This document shows, in pieces, positions 25,950 through 33,221 of a stretch of DNA of 64,000 nt. Positions within the stretch are counted from its first letter, which is position 1. Each line of letters opens with the position of its first letter. The notes under the pieces are model-generated. The model ran no database searches and was not told where the DNA came from. It was given only the letters and a program-made list of their open reading frames with translations. This DNA is from Bacteroidota bacterium (GTDB taxonomy: Bacteria > Bacteroidota > Bacteroidia > Bacteroidales > Dysgonomonadaceae): contig JAFADY010000019.1 in NCBI GenBank assembly GCA_023424395.1, forward strand, positions 75,721-139,720, read 5' to 3'. The position numbers were made by a program, and so were the translations under genes.

Positions 25950-25988
25950 CATGCATCAACACGATTAAAATTTAAAGGAGATAATGAT

Positions 25989-26459
25989 ATGACGGTTACT
26001 TACATGACCGAAGACGGACTTCGAAAATTAAAGGAAGAATTGATCCAAATGGAATCTGTGGAAAGGCCCGAGATTTCAAGACAAATAGCCGAGGCGCGCG
26101 ATAAAGGGGACTTATCTGAAAATGCGGAGTACGATGCCGCCAAAGAGGCGCAAGGTATGCTCGAAGCAAAAATAGCTCAACTCAAGGGGCTTATATCCAC
26201 AGCGCGTATTATTGACCAAAGTTCCATTGGTACCGATTCTGTGCAGATCATGAACAAGGTTACCATTAAAAACACAAAAACCAAAAAGAACATGACTTAC
26301 ACGCTTGTTTCCGAAAGCGAAGCCGATTTGAAAAGTGGAAAAATTGCGGTGAATACGCCCATTGCACAAGGCTTGATGGGAAAGAAAGTAGGAGATGTGG
26401 TAGATATCAATGTTCCTTCGGGGGTGTTGAGTTTCGAGATTTTGGATATTTCTATTTGA
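25989..26459 (+). CDS. greA: Transcription elongation factor GreA
   Basis: The ATG at 25989 gives 156 aa, the usual GreA length; an upstream in-frame start would add 32 residues that run through the leader hairpin. AAAGGAG at 25974-25980 is a good ribosome site 8 bp before this ATG. The N-terminal coiled coil spans about residues 1-75, with the acidic tip EARDKGDLSENAEYDAAKE near residue 35 that reaches into the RNA polymerase secondary channel. The C-terminal FKBP-like domain follows (VNTPIAQGLMGKKVGD near 125). It rescues backtracked polymerase by stimulating transcript cleavage. The HIT gene follows after 8 bp. Confidence 0.95.
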   Translation: MTVTYMTEDGLRKLKEELIQMESVERPEISRQIAEARDKGDLSENAEYDAAKEAQGMLEAKIAQLKGLISTARIIDQSSIGTDSVQIMNKVTIKNTKTKKNMTYTLVSESEADLKSGKIAVNTPIAQGLMGKKVGDVVDINVPSGVLSFEILDISI

Positions 26460-26467
26460 AACAAAAA

Positions 26468-26860
26468 ATGGCAACCATTTTCAGTAAAATAATAGCAGGA
26501 GAAATACCGAGTTACAAAATTGCGGAAGACGATAGGTTTTACGCGTTTCTCGACATAAATCCCATGGCGAAGGGGCACACGTTGGTTGTACCTAAAGAGG
26601 AAACCGATTATATTTTTGATTTAGAAGATGAGCTACTAACTGAAATGACGGTTTTTTGCAAAAAAACGGCTGAAGCCATCAAGAAGGCAATTGCCTGTAA
26701 AAGGATAGGAGTGATGGTTATCGGCTTAGAGGTTCCTCACGCGCATGTTCATTTAATACCTATTCAGAAAGAAGGCGATATGAATCTGTCAAATTCGCGC
26801 GTAAAACTTACTCAAGAAGAATTTCAGGAAATCGCGGCAGCGATAAGAAAAGAAATTTAG
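26468..26860 (+). CDS. HIT family nucleotide-binding protein
   Basis: With the ATG at 26468 the protein has 130 aa and begins MATIFSKIIAGEIPSYKIAE, the standard start of bacterial HIT proteins. A TTG 12 bp earlier overlaps the greA stop and is not needed. The catalytic motif HAHVHLIP lies near residue 97. Such proteins hydrolyse nucleoside phosphoramidates or dinucleotides. It lies 8 bp after greA and is likely cotranscribed. A terminator follows. Confidence 0.92.
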   Translation: MATIFSKIIAGEIPSYKIAEDDRFYAFLDINPMAKGHTLVVPKEETDYIFDLEDELLTEMTVFCKKTAEAIKKAIACKRIGVMVIGLEVPHAHVHLIPIQKEGDMNLSNSRVKLTQEEFQEIAAAIRKEI

Positions 26861-26882
26861 GCAACATGTCTGACAAAATATT

Positions 26883-26916
26883 AAAAGCGGCACTCCTCAA
26901 AAGTGCCGTTTTTTGT
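26883..26916 (+). terminator. Rho-independent terminator after greA-HIT operon
   Basis: CGGCACT and AGTGCCG form a GC-rich stem around CCTCAAA, followed by TTTTTTG. It starts 20-25 bp after the HIT stop codon. Confidence 0.85.
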
Positions 26917-26933
26917 AATTGATAAAGTTCTTT

Positions 26934-27430
26934 TTAAGCGTTTTTTTCTACATATTCTTTCAGTGTGCCTTTTTGTTTCATTTTGATATATTTTTCAATA
27001 TTCTTGTCTTGTGGTATCTGTTTACGATTTTTTTCATAAAAAGAAATAACAGATTCAATTCCCGGCTAAACTGCCTCCGGCCTTGTCTGTATAATTTTTG
27101 GTTTCGATAGATATTTGGCCCATCCACCCATAAATATCATTAACAAATCGGGCGTTTTGCTTCCCACAAATGTTACAATCTCCGGTTTTATTTCTAAATG
27201 CACATAAGGGCTTCCCGACAGCCATTTAATAAGAAAAGCATGAATTTCAACCCTTTTTTGTTTTTGTTCGTTAATGGGAGTTTTTAAAAGCCATTCAACG
27301 GCTTTTACTACATCTTTTTCGAGCGGAGCATAATCCTCTGCCTTTCCCAAGTGCACATTCTCGGGAATTATAAATTCTTGAGAGTAAATGCTCAATGAAA
27401 ACATAACAGTGATAGGACATTTTTTTTCAT
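26934..27430 (-). pseudogene. Disrupted small secreted-protein gene
   Basis: An open stretch (27404 to 27066) starts MFSLSIYSQEFIIPEN and encodes 112 aa. A better start is the ATG at 27430: MKKNVLSL in one frame joins MFSLSIYSQ in the other to make a perfect signal peptide, so one base seems to be missing near 27405. After the TAG at 27066-27068 the same frame runs on for 43 codons (GIESVISFYEKNRKQIPQDK and onward to VEKNA) to TAA at 26934. Between the two, another frame reads NYTDKAGGSLAG, so paired indels may explain the stop. The intact protein would have about 165 aa. I do not recognise its function. Sequencing error is possible for either lesion. Confidence 0.6.
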
Positions 27431-27486
27431 TCTATATAATTTTAAAAAATTGTTTTCAAGCTGAATTAATTATTTATTTCCCAAAA

Positions 27487-28440
27487 TCACACTTTCCTAA
27501 TTCTCACTCCTCTGACAAAATGGCATTCTCCTTTTTCCAATATCAGGTCGGCTCTAAAGCGGGTAGGAAGGATGTTTTGCTCCAAATTCGGAAGGTTTAT
27601 TTCGTCCCACACTTCATTGGCAAATTTCATCAAATCTTCTTCGCTGTACGAAGCGTATTGGTGAAAAAAAGACTCGGGGTCGGTGAAAGCCGTAACCTGT
27701 AACTTTTTAAAACGCTCTAAATACCAAGTACGGAGGTCTTTTTCACTTGCATCCACGTAAATTGAAAAGTCGAAAAAATCGGAAACAAAAACCTTTCGGC
27801 GCACTTTTTTATTCAGGGAAACTTGCAACACGTTAATTCCTTCAACAATAAGCACATCCGGCTTTCCGAAAGTATGTGTTTTGTCGGGGATAATATCATA
27901 ATACAAATGCGAATAAACCGGAGTTTCGAGCACTTCTCTCCCTGATTTCACACCGGCTAAAAAAGCAAGCAATGTTTTTGCATCATAACTTTCCGGAAAT
28001 CCTTTTTTGTTTAAAATATTTCTTTTCTCCAGTTCCTCGTTCGAGTAAAGAAAGCCATCGGTTGTTATGAGTTCCACTTTGGGTTTTTCGGGTAGCATCG
28101 ATAATAATTTCTGCAATACCCTGGCCGTGGTGCTTTTTCCTGCAGCTACGCTGCCGGCAATGCCGATGATGTACGGAATTGTTTGACTGGGATTTTTGAA
28201 AAACTCTTCGCGTTCGTCGTGTAAATTTCTGTAATGTGTAATTTGTATTTGTAACAATCGGATGAGCGGCATATAAATATCCTCAACTTCCTCCATGGTT
28301 AACGGTTCGTTGAGTGCCTGAAGTTGGGTAAGATCTATATCCGCGATGGGAAATTCGGGATGCTCTTCCAGTTTACTCCAATCTTTTCTTGTAAATGCAC
28401 GGAAAGGAGAATACGTTACATCGTATGGTTTGTAATTCAT
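27487..28440 (-). CDS. coaA: Type I pantothenate kinase
   Basis: The 317-aa protein matches the bacterial CoaA family over its whole length. The P-loop GIAGSVAAGKSTTARVLQ is near residue 95. It is followed by ITTDGFLYSNEELE near 125, KKGFPESYD near 145, and PDVLIVEGINVLQ near 200. It phosphorylates pantothenate with ATP, the first and regulated step of coenzyme A synthesis, in the cytosol. It is transcribed alone, with a TATATTTG -7 box at 28461-28468 on the minus strand. It is convergent neither with the broken gene nor overlapped by it; both run on the minus strand 56 bp apart. Confidence 0.95.
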   Translation of the reverse strand: MNYKPYDVTYSPFRAFTRKDWSKLEEHPEFPIADIDLTQLQALNEPLTMEEVEDIYMPLIRLLQIQITHYRNLHDEREEFFKNPSQTIPYIIGIAGSVAAGKSTTARVLQKLLSMLPEKPKVELITTDGFLYSNEELEKRNILNKKGFPESYDAKTLLAFLAGVKSGREVLETPVYSHLYYDIIPDKTHTFGKPDVLIVEGINVLQVSLNKKVRRKVFVSDFFDFSIYVDASEKDLRTWYLERFKKLQVTAFTDPESFFHQYASYSEEDLMKFANEVWDEINLPNLEQNILPTRFRADLILEKGECHFVRGVRIRKV

Positions 28441-28460
28441 AAAAAGTTTGTTTGCGATTG

Positions 28461-28468
28461 CAAATATA
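28461..28468 (-). promoter_or_regulatory. Promoter -7 box of coaA
   Basis: TATATTTG on the minus strand fits TAnnTTTG and lies 20 bp before the coaA start, so the leader would be about 14 nt. No clear -33 box. Confidence 0.4.
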
Positions 28469-28594
28469 CTGCTTTGAGATTAAAACCCCGGAGTTTGAAG
28501 AAAAAACCTTTAAATTGGGGTTCTTTTTTTCGACATTCTGTTAAACTTTTTTGGTTGCCTGTTGTCTTAAATACATAATTAAAATCCAAAAATT

Positions 28595-29215
28595 ATGAAA
28601 AAGTTATTTATCGCATTTGGATTAATAGTTACATCGTTAACTATAACTGCACAAGATTTCGATGTTTATGTTTCAAACATGAACGGTTATGCAAAATCCT
28701 ATACAAACAGTCAGGTTGCAGACCTTTATAACAATTATTACGGAGTTCCGCAAAATACCTTAAACGGTTATTACAGCGATTTCGGGAACAATTGGGGAAA
28801 TGTGGCGCTTGCCCTTGAAATGAGCCGTATTCTCGGCATCCCGATGCCCGATATTTTCGGCGTTTATCGCGACGGACAATCTCAAGGACAAGGATGGGGA
28901 GTAATGGCCAAAAGATATGGCATAAAACCCGGATCGGCCGCTTTTCATCGGATGAAAAACAATTTAGACCGCTCCCACAGAACTTGGGGAGGCATTTTCG
29001 GAGATTACGGAAAAAACAAGAATGCAAAGATCGCTAAAAAAGACGTTTATATTTTTGATAACGGCGTTATTAAATCCAATAAAAACAAAAGCAACAAGAG
29101 ATTTAAAGACGTTCAAAAGGCTGTAAACAAAAACAATAGCAACAAAGGCAATAATAAAAGCAACCGCGGAAATAGCGGCAATAACGGAAACAGGGGAAAA
29201 GGCAAAAACAGATAA
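28595..29215 (+). CDS. Secreted protein with basic Asn/Lys/Gly-rich tail
   Basis: I do not recognise the family. The protein has 206 aa, with a signal peptide (MKKLFIAFGLIVTSLTITAQ) ending near residue 20. Residues 20-140 form a compact domain containing NNYYGVPQNTL and WGVMAKRYGIKPGSAAFHRM, likely helical. From about residue 150 the protein is a low-complexity basic tail rich in Asn, Lys, Gly and Ser (KNNSNKGNNKSNRGNSGNNG). Such a tail could bind nucleic acid, envelope polymers or acidic polysaccharide; this is conjecture. The gene is alone, divergent from coaA and ends at a strong terminator. Confidence 0.7.
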   Translation: MKKLFIAFGLIVTSLTITAQDFDVYVSNMNGYAKSYTNSQVADLYNNYYGVPQNTLNGYYSDFGNNWGNVALALEMSRILGIPMPDIFGVYRDGQSQGQGWGVMAKRYGIKPGSAAFHRMKNNLDRSHRTWGGIFGDYGKNKNAKIAKKDVYIFDNGVIKSNKNKSNKRFKDVQKAVNKNNSNKGNNKSNRGNSGNNGNRGKGKNR

Positions 29216-29244
29216 CGTAGAATACCATTTTCTCTCTATATATG

Positions 29245-29297
29245 AAAAGCCGGCAGCGAATTCTATAATTGAATTCTTGCCGGCTTCCCTTTTTAGC
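29245..29297 (+). terminator. Terminator between secreted-protein gene and htpG
   Basis: AAGCCGGCA...GAATTC pairs with GAATTC...TGCCGGCTT in a long stem with one bulge on each side, followed by CCCTTTTT. It lies between convergent genes and probably works in both directions. Confidence 0.75.
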
Positions 29298-29335
29298 GGT
29301 CTGATTGCTTGGAACGATCAGAGCAACTTTAAGTG

Positions 29336-31228
29336 TTATAAAAGTTCCACACTCCTTTTTATGAAGTTACTTAAGGCTTCGCCTTTTAGCATTCCGTTAG
29401 AGAGTAAAGCCAAATCGATGATCTGTTTCAATTTCGCGTTTTCTGAAGCATAAAGCGTAACCGCTTCTTTCTCTTTGTCGTGCGTATCGGCTTTTATTTG
29501 CTTTACAAGCGGATGATCAACGTTGAGCACTACCTGAAACATATCGGGCATTTCTCCGTAAAACGACATTCCGGCTTGCATTGCCGACATCTCTTTCATG
29601 CGGCGCGAAAATTCGTTTTGTGTTATTTGAACCGGTTTTGCCGACTCGCCCAGCGATTTAAAATCTACCGTAAACTCCGTTTTGTCCACCTGCGGGAGTT
29701 GTGATTTGATGGCTTCCGTTAAATTCTCTTTTTCTTTCTCCGAAAGTTCAACCGTTGTTTTCTCATCCTTTTCAATAATGTGTTCTGCCGTTTCGCTATC
29801 AACGCGTATGAAACGTGTTTTTTCGAGTTTCTGTTCCAATAATCCCATCCAATGAACATCCAGTTGCCCGTCCATAATCAGAACATCATAACCTTTTTCT
29901 TTAGCTGATTCTATAAAAGAATATTGTTCGGTTTTGTCGTTTGCATACAAATAAATCAACGATCCGTTTTTATCTGTCTGATTTTCTGATATCAACGTTT
30001 TGTATTCATCCAAAGTAAAGTACTTATTGTCCACATTTTTCAGCAAGCTGAATTTGGTGGCTTTTTCGTAGAATTTATCTTCGGTAAGCATGCCGTACTC
30101 AATGAATATTTTCAAACTATCCCATTTTTCTTCGAATTGAGGACGATCTTTTTTGAAAATATCTTCCAATTTATCGGCTACTTTTTTGGTGATGTGGTTG
30201 GATATTTTTTTAACGTTCTGGTCGCTTTGGAGGTAAGAACGCGACACATTCAACGGAATGTCCGGAGAATCGATAACTCCATGCAGCAAAGTCAAAAATT
30301 CAGGCACCACTCCCTCTACCGAATCGGTTACGAAAACCTGATTACTGTAAAGTTGAATTTTATTTTTCTGTAATTCGATGTTGCTTTTTACTTTGGGGAA
30401 ATATAAAATTCCGGTTAAATGGAAGGGATAATCTACGTTGAGGTGAATCCAAAACAGCGGGTCTTCCATTGTTAAGGGATACAAGTCGCGATAAAATTTC
30501 AAGTAATCTTCGTCCGTTAAATCCGCTGGTTTTCTTTTCCATAGAGGATTTACCTCGTTGATAACGTTGTCTTCTTCTGTATCGACATATTTTCCGTCTT
30601 TCCACTCTTGTTTTTTGCCGAAAACTACCGGCACGGGCAAGAATTTACAGTATTTTTTCAGCAACGATTCAATTTTATCCTTTTCCAGAAATTCTTTATT
30701 CTCACTATCGATATGTAAAACAATATCCGTACCTCTGTCGGTTTTATCGGCTTCCTGCATTATATATTCAGGATTTCCCTCGCACGTCCATTTTACGGCA
30801 GGTTCGTTTTCCTTATACGATTTGGTAATGATCTCAACCTTTTTCGCCACCATAAAAGTGGAATAAAAACCAAGCCCGAAGTGGCCGATGATGGCGTTTG
30901 CGTTATCCTTGTATTTATCCAGGAAATCGTTGGCCGAAGATAAAGCGATCTGGTTGATATACCTGTCAACTTCATCCGCAGTCATGCCGATCCCACGATC
31001 GGATATGGTGAGGGTTTTCGCTTTTTTATCGATGGAAACCCGAATAGAGAGGTCGCCCAACTCGCCTTTAAACTCGCCTACATCGGCCATTGTTTTCAGT
31101 TTTTGAGTGGCGTCCACCGCGTTTGATACTACTTCACGAAGAAAAATTTCGTGGTCACTATATAAGAATTTTTTAATGATGGGGAAAATATTTCCGGTAC
31201 TTACCCCGATTTGTCCTTCTTTTATCAT
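29336..31228 (-). CDS. htpG: Molecular chaperone Hsp90 (HtpG)
   Basis: The 630-aa protein has the GHKL ATPase domain first: FLREVVSNAVDATQKLK near residue 28, ISDRGIGM near residue 75 and IGHFGLGFYSTFMVA near residue 113, forming the nucleotide pocket. The middle domain includes LYSNQVFVTD and PLNVSRSYLQSD with the catalytic-loop arginine near residue 330. A C-terminal dimerisation domain ends near residue 630. It lacks the charged linker and MEEVD tail of eukaryotic forms, as expected. It remodels client proteins in the cytosol. It is monocistronic, with a terminator on the far side of its 3' end. Confidence 0.96.
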   Translation of the reverse strand: MIKEGQIGVSTGNIFPIIKKFLYSDHEIFLREVVSNAVDATQKLKTMADVGEFKGELGDLSIRVSIDKKAKTLTISDRGIGMTADEVDRYINQIALSSANDFLDKYKDNANAIIGHFGLGFYSTFMVAKKVEIITKSYKENEPAVKWTCEGNPEYIMQEADKTDRGTDIVLHIDSENKEFLEKDKIESLLKKYCKFLPVPVVFGKKQEWKDGKYVDTEEDNVINEVNPLWKRKPADLTDEDYLKFYRDLYPLTMEDPLFWIHLNVDYPFHLTGILYFPKVKSNIELQKNKIQLYSNQVFVTDSVEGVVPEFLTLLHGVIDSPDIPLNVSRSYLQSDQNVKKISNHITKKVADKLEDIFKKDRPQFEEKWDSLKIFIEYGMLTEDKFYEKATKFSLLKNVDNKYFTLDEYKTLISENQTDKNGSLIYLYANDKTEQYSFIESAKEKGYDVLIMDGQLDVHWMGLLEQKLEKTRFIRVDSETAEHIIEKDEKTTVELSEKEKENLTEAIKSQLPQVDKTEFTVDFKSLGESAKPVQITQNEFSRRMKEMSAMQAGMSFYGEMPDMFQVVLNVDHPLVKQIKADTHDKEKEAVTLYASENAKLKQIIDLALLSNGMLKGEALSNFIKRSVELL

Positions 31229-31602
31229 GATTTATATGAATAATTATTTTGCTATTTAATTGCAAATAGTATGCCAGGGATGTTTTTCCGTGCTTTATAT
31301 AAACCTCACTTAAAGCCATTGGTTTAACTCAATTTGTTAATCGGGATTTGGTTTCATCGAATTTCAGAGAAAAATTATTTAGAATAGTTCTAAAAAAGGA
31401 GCATGGCCTTTTGAAATCATATTTTAATATCAATATCACGTAGGTATAGATATTATTTATACCCAATAGTGGGGAAAAATTCCACACTATTAGTTTTTTC
31501 AATTGTTTGTAAATTAGTCGGTTGATAATTTCGAGCACAATACTTAACACTAATTAATTGTTTTTTTACCTGAAAAACTTGCGTTAATAAGAAATAAGTG
31601 CT
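31229..31602. other. AT-rich gap between divergent htpG and ECF sigma genes
   Basis: I see no credible gene here; the minus-strand ORF in it has no coding character. It contains a hairpin at 31466-31490 (ATAGTGGGGAA pairing with TTCCACACTAT, one mismatch) followed by TTAGTTTTTTC, which looks like a plus-strand terminator without an upstream plus-strand gene. Confidence 0.4.
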
Positions 31603-31610
31603 TATATTTG
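31579..31610 (+). promoter_or_regulatory. Bacteroidetes-type promoter of ECF sigma gene
   Basis: TTG at 31579-31581 and TATATTTG at 31603-31610 are 21 bp apart, matching the housekeeping consensus. Transcription would start near 31617, giving a leader of about 70 nt. Confidence 0.55.
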
Positions 31611-31689
31611 CTACAGACAAATAAATAAGTTCAAGCTTAATTTTTGAAAATCTTTATTTGTCGATATTAACACAACAAAAACTAACATT

Positions 31690-32208
31690 ATGAAGTCAAT
31701 CAATTCATTTGAAAACAGATTGTTAGGTTTGCAGGACAATATGTTTAACTTCGCTCTCACTCTCACTGCAGACAGAGAAGAAGCAAAAGATTTGCTACAA
31801 GAAACAACACTCCGCGTATTAGACAATAAGGAAAAATATTACGAAAATGTTAATTTTAAAGGATGGGTTTTTACCATCATGCATAATATTTTCGTGAATA
31901 ATTACCGGAAAATAGTCAGAAGCCAAACAATTATCGATAAAACAGAAAATCTCTATCATCTTAACTTACCGCAAGATTCAGGATTTGATACCCCCGACGG
32001 CGCATACACAATTAAAGAGATCAATAAAGCAATTTCGAGTTTTACCGAAGAATACAAAGTTCCTTTCTCGATGCACGTTTCAGGATATAAATACGAAGAA
32101 ATCGCGCAACATTTAGACCTTCCTATCGGAACCGTAAAAAGTAGGATATTTTTCGCGAGAAAACGATTACAGGAAATGTTGAAAGATTTTAGATTTTACG
32201 CTGAATAA
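31690..32208 (+). CDS. ECF-type RNA polymerase sigma-70 factor
   Basis: The 172-aa protein has the two domains of ECF sigma factors. Region 2 covers about residues 12-78, with AKDLLQETTLRVLDNKEKY and FKGWVFTIMHNIFVNNYRK contacting core and the -10 element. Region 4 covers about 105-165, with YEEIAQHLDLPIGTVKSRIF as the helix-turn-helix for the -35 element. No anti-sigma gene is adjacent on either side, so control may be at expression level or by a distant factor. It forms its own transcription unit between a good promoter and a terminator. The regulon cannot be read from the sequence. Confidence 0.9.
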   Translation: MKSINSFENRLLGLQDNMFNFALTLTADREEAKDLLQETTLRVLDNKEKYYENVNFKGWVFTIMHNIFVNNYRKIVRSQTIIDKTENLYHLNLPQDSGFDTPDGAYTIKEINKAISSFTEEYKVPFSMHVSGYKYEEIAQHLDLPIGTVKSRIFFARKRLQEMLKDFRFYAE

Positions 32209-32221
32209 ACGATAAAAAAAC

Positions 32222-32256
32222 AGAAAAAACCTCTTCTAAGCAAGAGGTTTTTTTAT
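32222..32256 (+). terminator. Terminator after ECF sigma gene
   Basis: AAACCTCTT and AAGAGGTTT form the stem around CTAAGC, followed by TTTTATTT. It begins 14 bp after the sigma factor stop and ends 20 bp before the next gene. Confidence 0.8.
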
Positions 32257-32275
32257 TTCGATTTCTTTAGGTTCA

Positions 32276-33211
32276 ATGACTCTTGCTATTTTACTCATAA
32301 TCCTTTCGCTGGTTATTTTGTACTTTGCTGCCGATTGGCTGGTGCTGGGAGGTTCTTCATTGGCTCAGCGACTGGGAGTGAGCCCACTTATTATAGGGCT
32401 TACGGTTGTTTCTTTCGGAACAAGCGCTCCCGAGCTTGTTGTAAGTATCCAGTCTTCGTTATCGGGACAAGGTGCGCTTGCCGTAGGTAATGTGGTGGGT
32501 TCTAATATGTTTAATGTGGGAATTATTCTTGGTATAGCGGCAATTATTTATCCATTGTTGGTGAAGCGGCAACTTTTTAAAATCCATGTCCCGGTAATGA
32601 TTATTGCTACCCTATTATTTCTGGTTACGTTTTACGATGGTAAACTTGTTTTTTGGGAAAGTTTACTGTTTCTCGTGGTATTTGTTTTATACATGACGTA
32701 TCTTATTTATAAAACTGTAAAAAATAAGAACGATACGAAAAACGAATCCGGTTTTAGGCTGACGAAACATTGGCTTCTCGATGTTGCTCTAATTATTGTA
32801 GGGCTTAGCGGATTGGTTTATGGGTCTGACTTATTGGTCGAAAACTCCATTTTCGTAGCAAGAAAATGGGGGATGTCCGAAGCATTAATAGGTTTAACCA
32901 TTGTAGCCGCCGGAACCAGTATGCCTGAATTGGCCACATCTGTTGTAGCAGCTGTAAAAAAACAAGCCGATATTGCCATCGGCAATGTAGTTGGTTCTAA
33001 TATTTTTAATATATTACTTATTTTGGGAACGGCAGGAGCAATAAACCCGGTTGAAACTGCGGATATAAATTTGTTCGACGGAGCATATTTACTCGCCATC
33101 ACTCTCATTCTTTTCTTTTTCATGAAAGCGAGAAGAAATGTAAACAGAATAGAAGGAGTTATTTTAGTTATTCTGTATTTACTATATTTCTTCTATAAGT
33201 TGTTGATGTAG
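32276..33211 (+). CDS. Calcium/sodium antiporter (YrbG/CaCA family)
   Basis: The 311-aa protein has ten hydrophobic helices in two inverted halves. Each half carries the alpha-repeat: GLTVVSFGTSAPELVVS near residue 42 with GNVVGSNMFNVGIILG near 74, and GLTIVAAGTSMPELATSVVA near 207 with GNVVGSNIFNILLILG near 238. These residues bind Ca2+ and Na+. It exchanges the two ions across the inner membrane. A terminator precedes it, so its promoter must lie in the short gap or it depends on read-through. It converges on lon with a 10-bp gap. Confidence 0.92.
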   Translation: MTLAILLIILSLVILYFAADWLVLGGSSLAQRLGVSPLIIGLTVVSFGTSAPELVVSIQSSLSGQGALAVGNVVGSNMFNVGIILGIAAIIYPLLVKRQLFKIHVPVMIIATLLFLVTFYDGKLVFWESLLFLVVFVLYMTYLIYKTVKNKNDTKNESGFRLTKHWLLDVALIIVGLSGLVYGSDLLVENSIFVARKWGMSEALIGLTIVAAGTSMPELATSVVAAVKKQADIAIGNVVGSNIFNILLILGTAGAINPVETADINLFDGAYLLAITLILFFFMKARRNVNRIEGVILVILYLLYFFYKLLM

Positions 33212-33221
33212 ATTTTACAAA

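Noticed and set aside
25893..25988. N-terminal extension of GreA
   Set aside because: It would translate the leader hairpin, precede a good ribosome site, and make GreA longer than the family.
26919..27110. 63-aa plus-strand ORF after the HIT gene
   Set aside because: It lies opposite the 3' part of the broken secreted-protein gene, whose minus-strand frame has far better coding quality.
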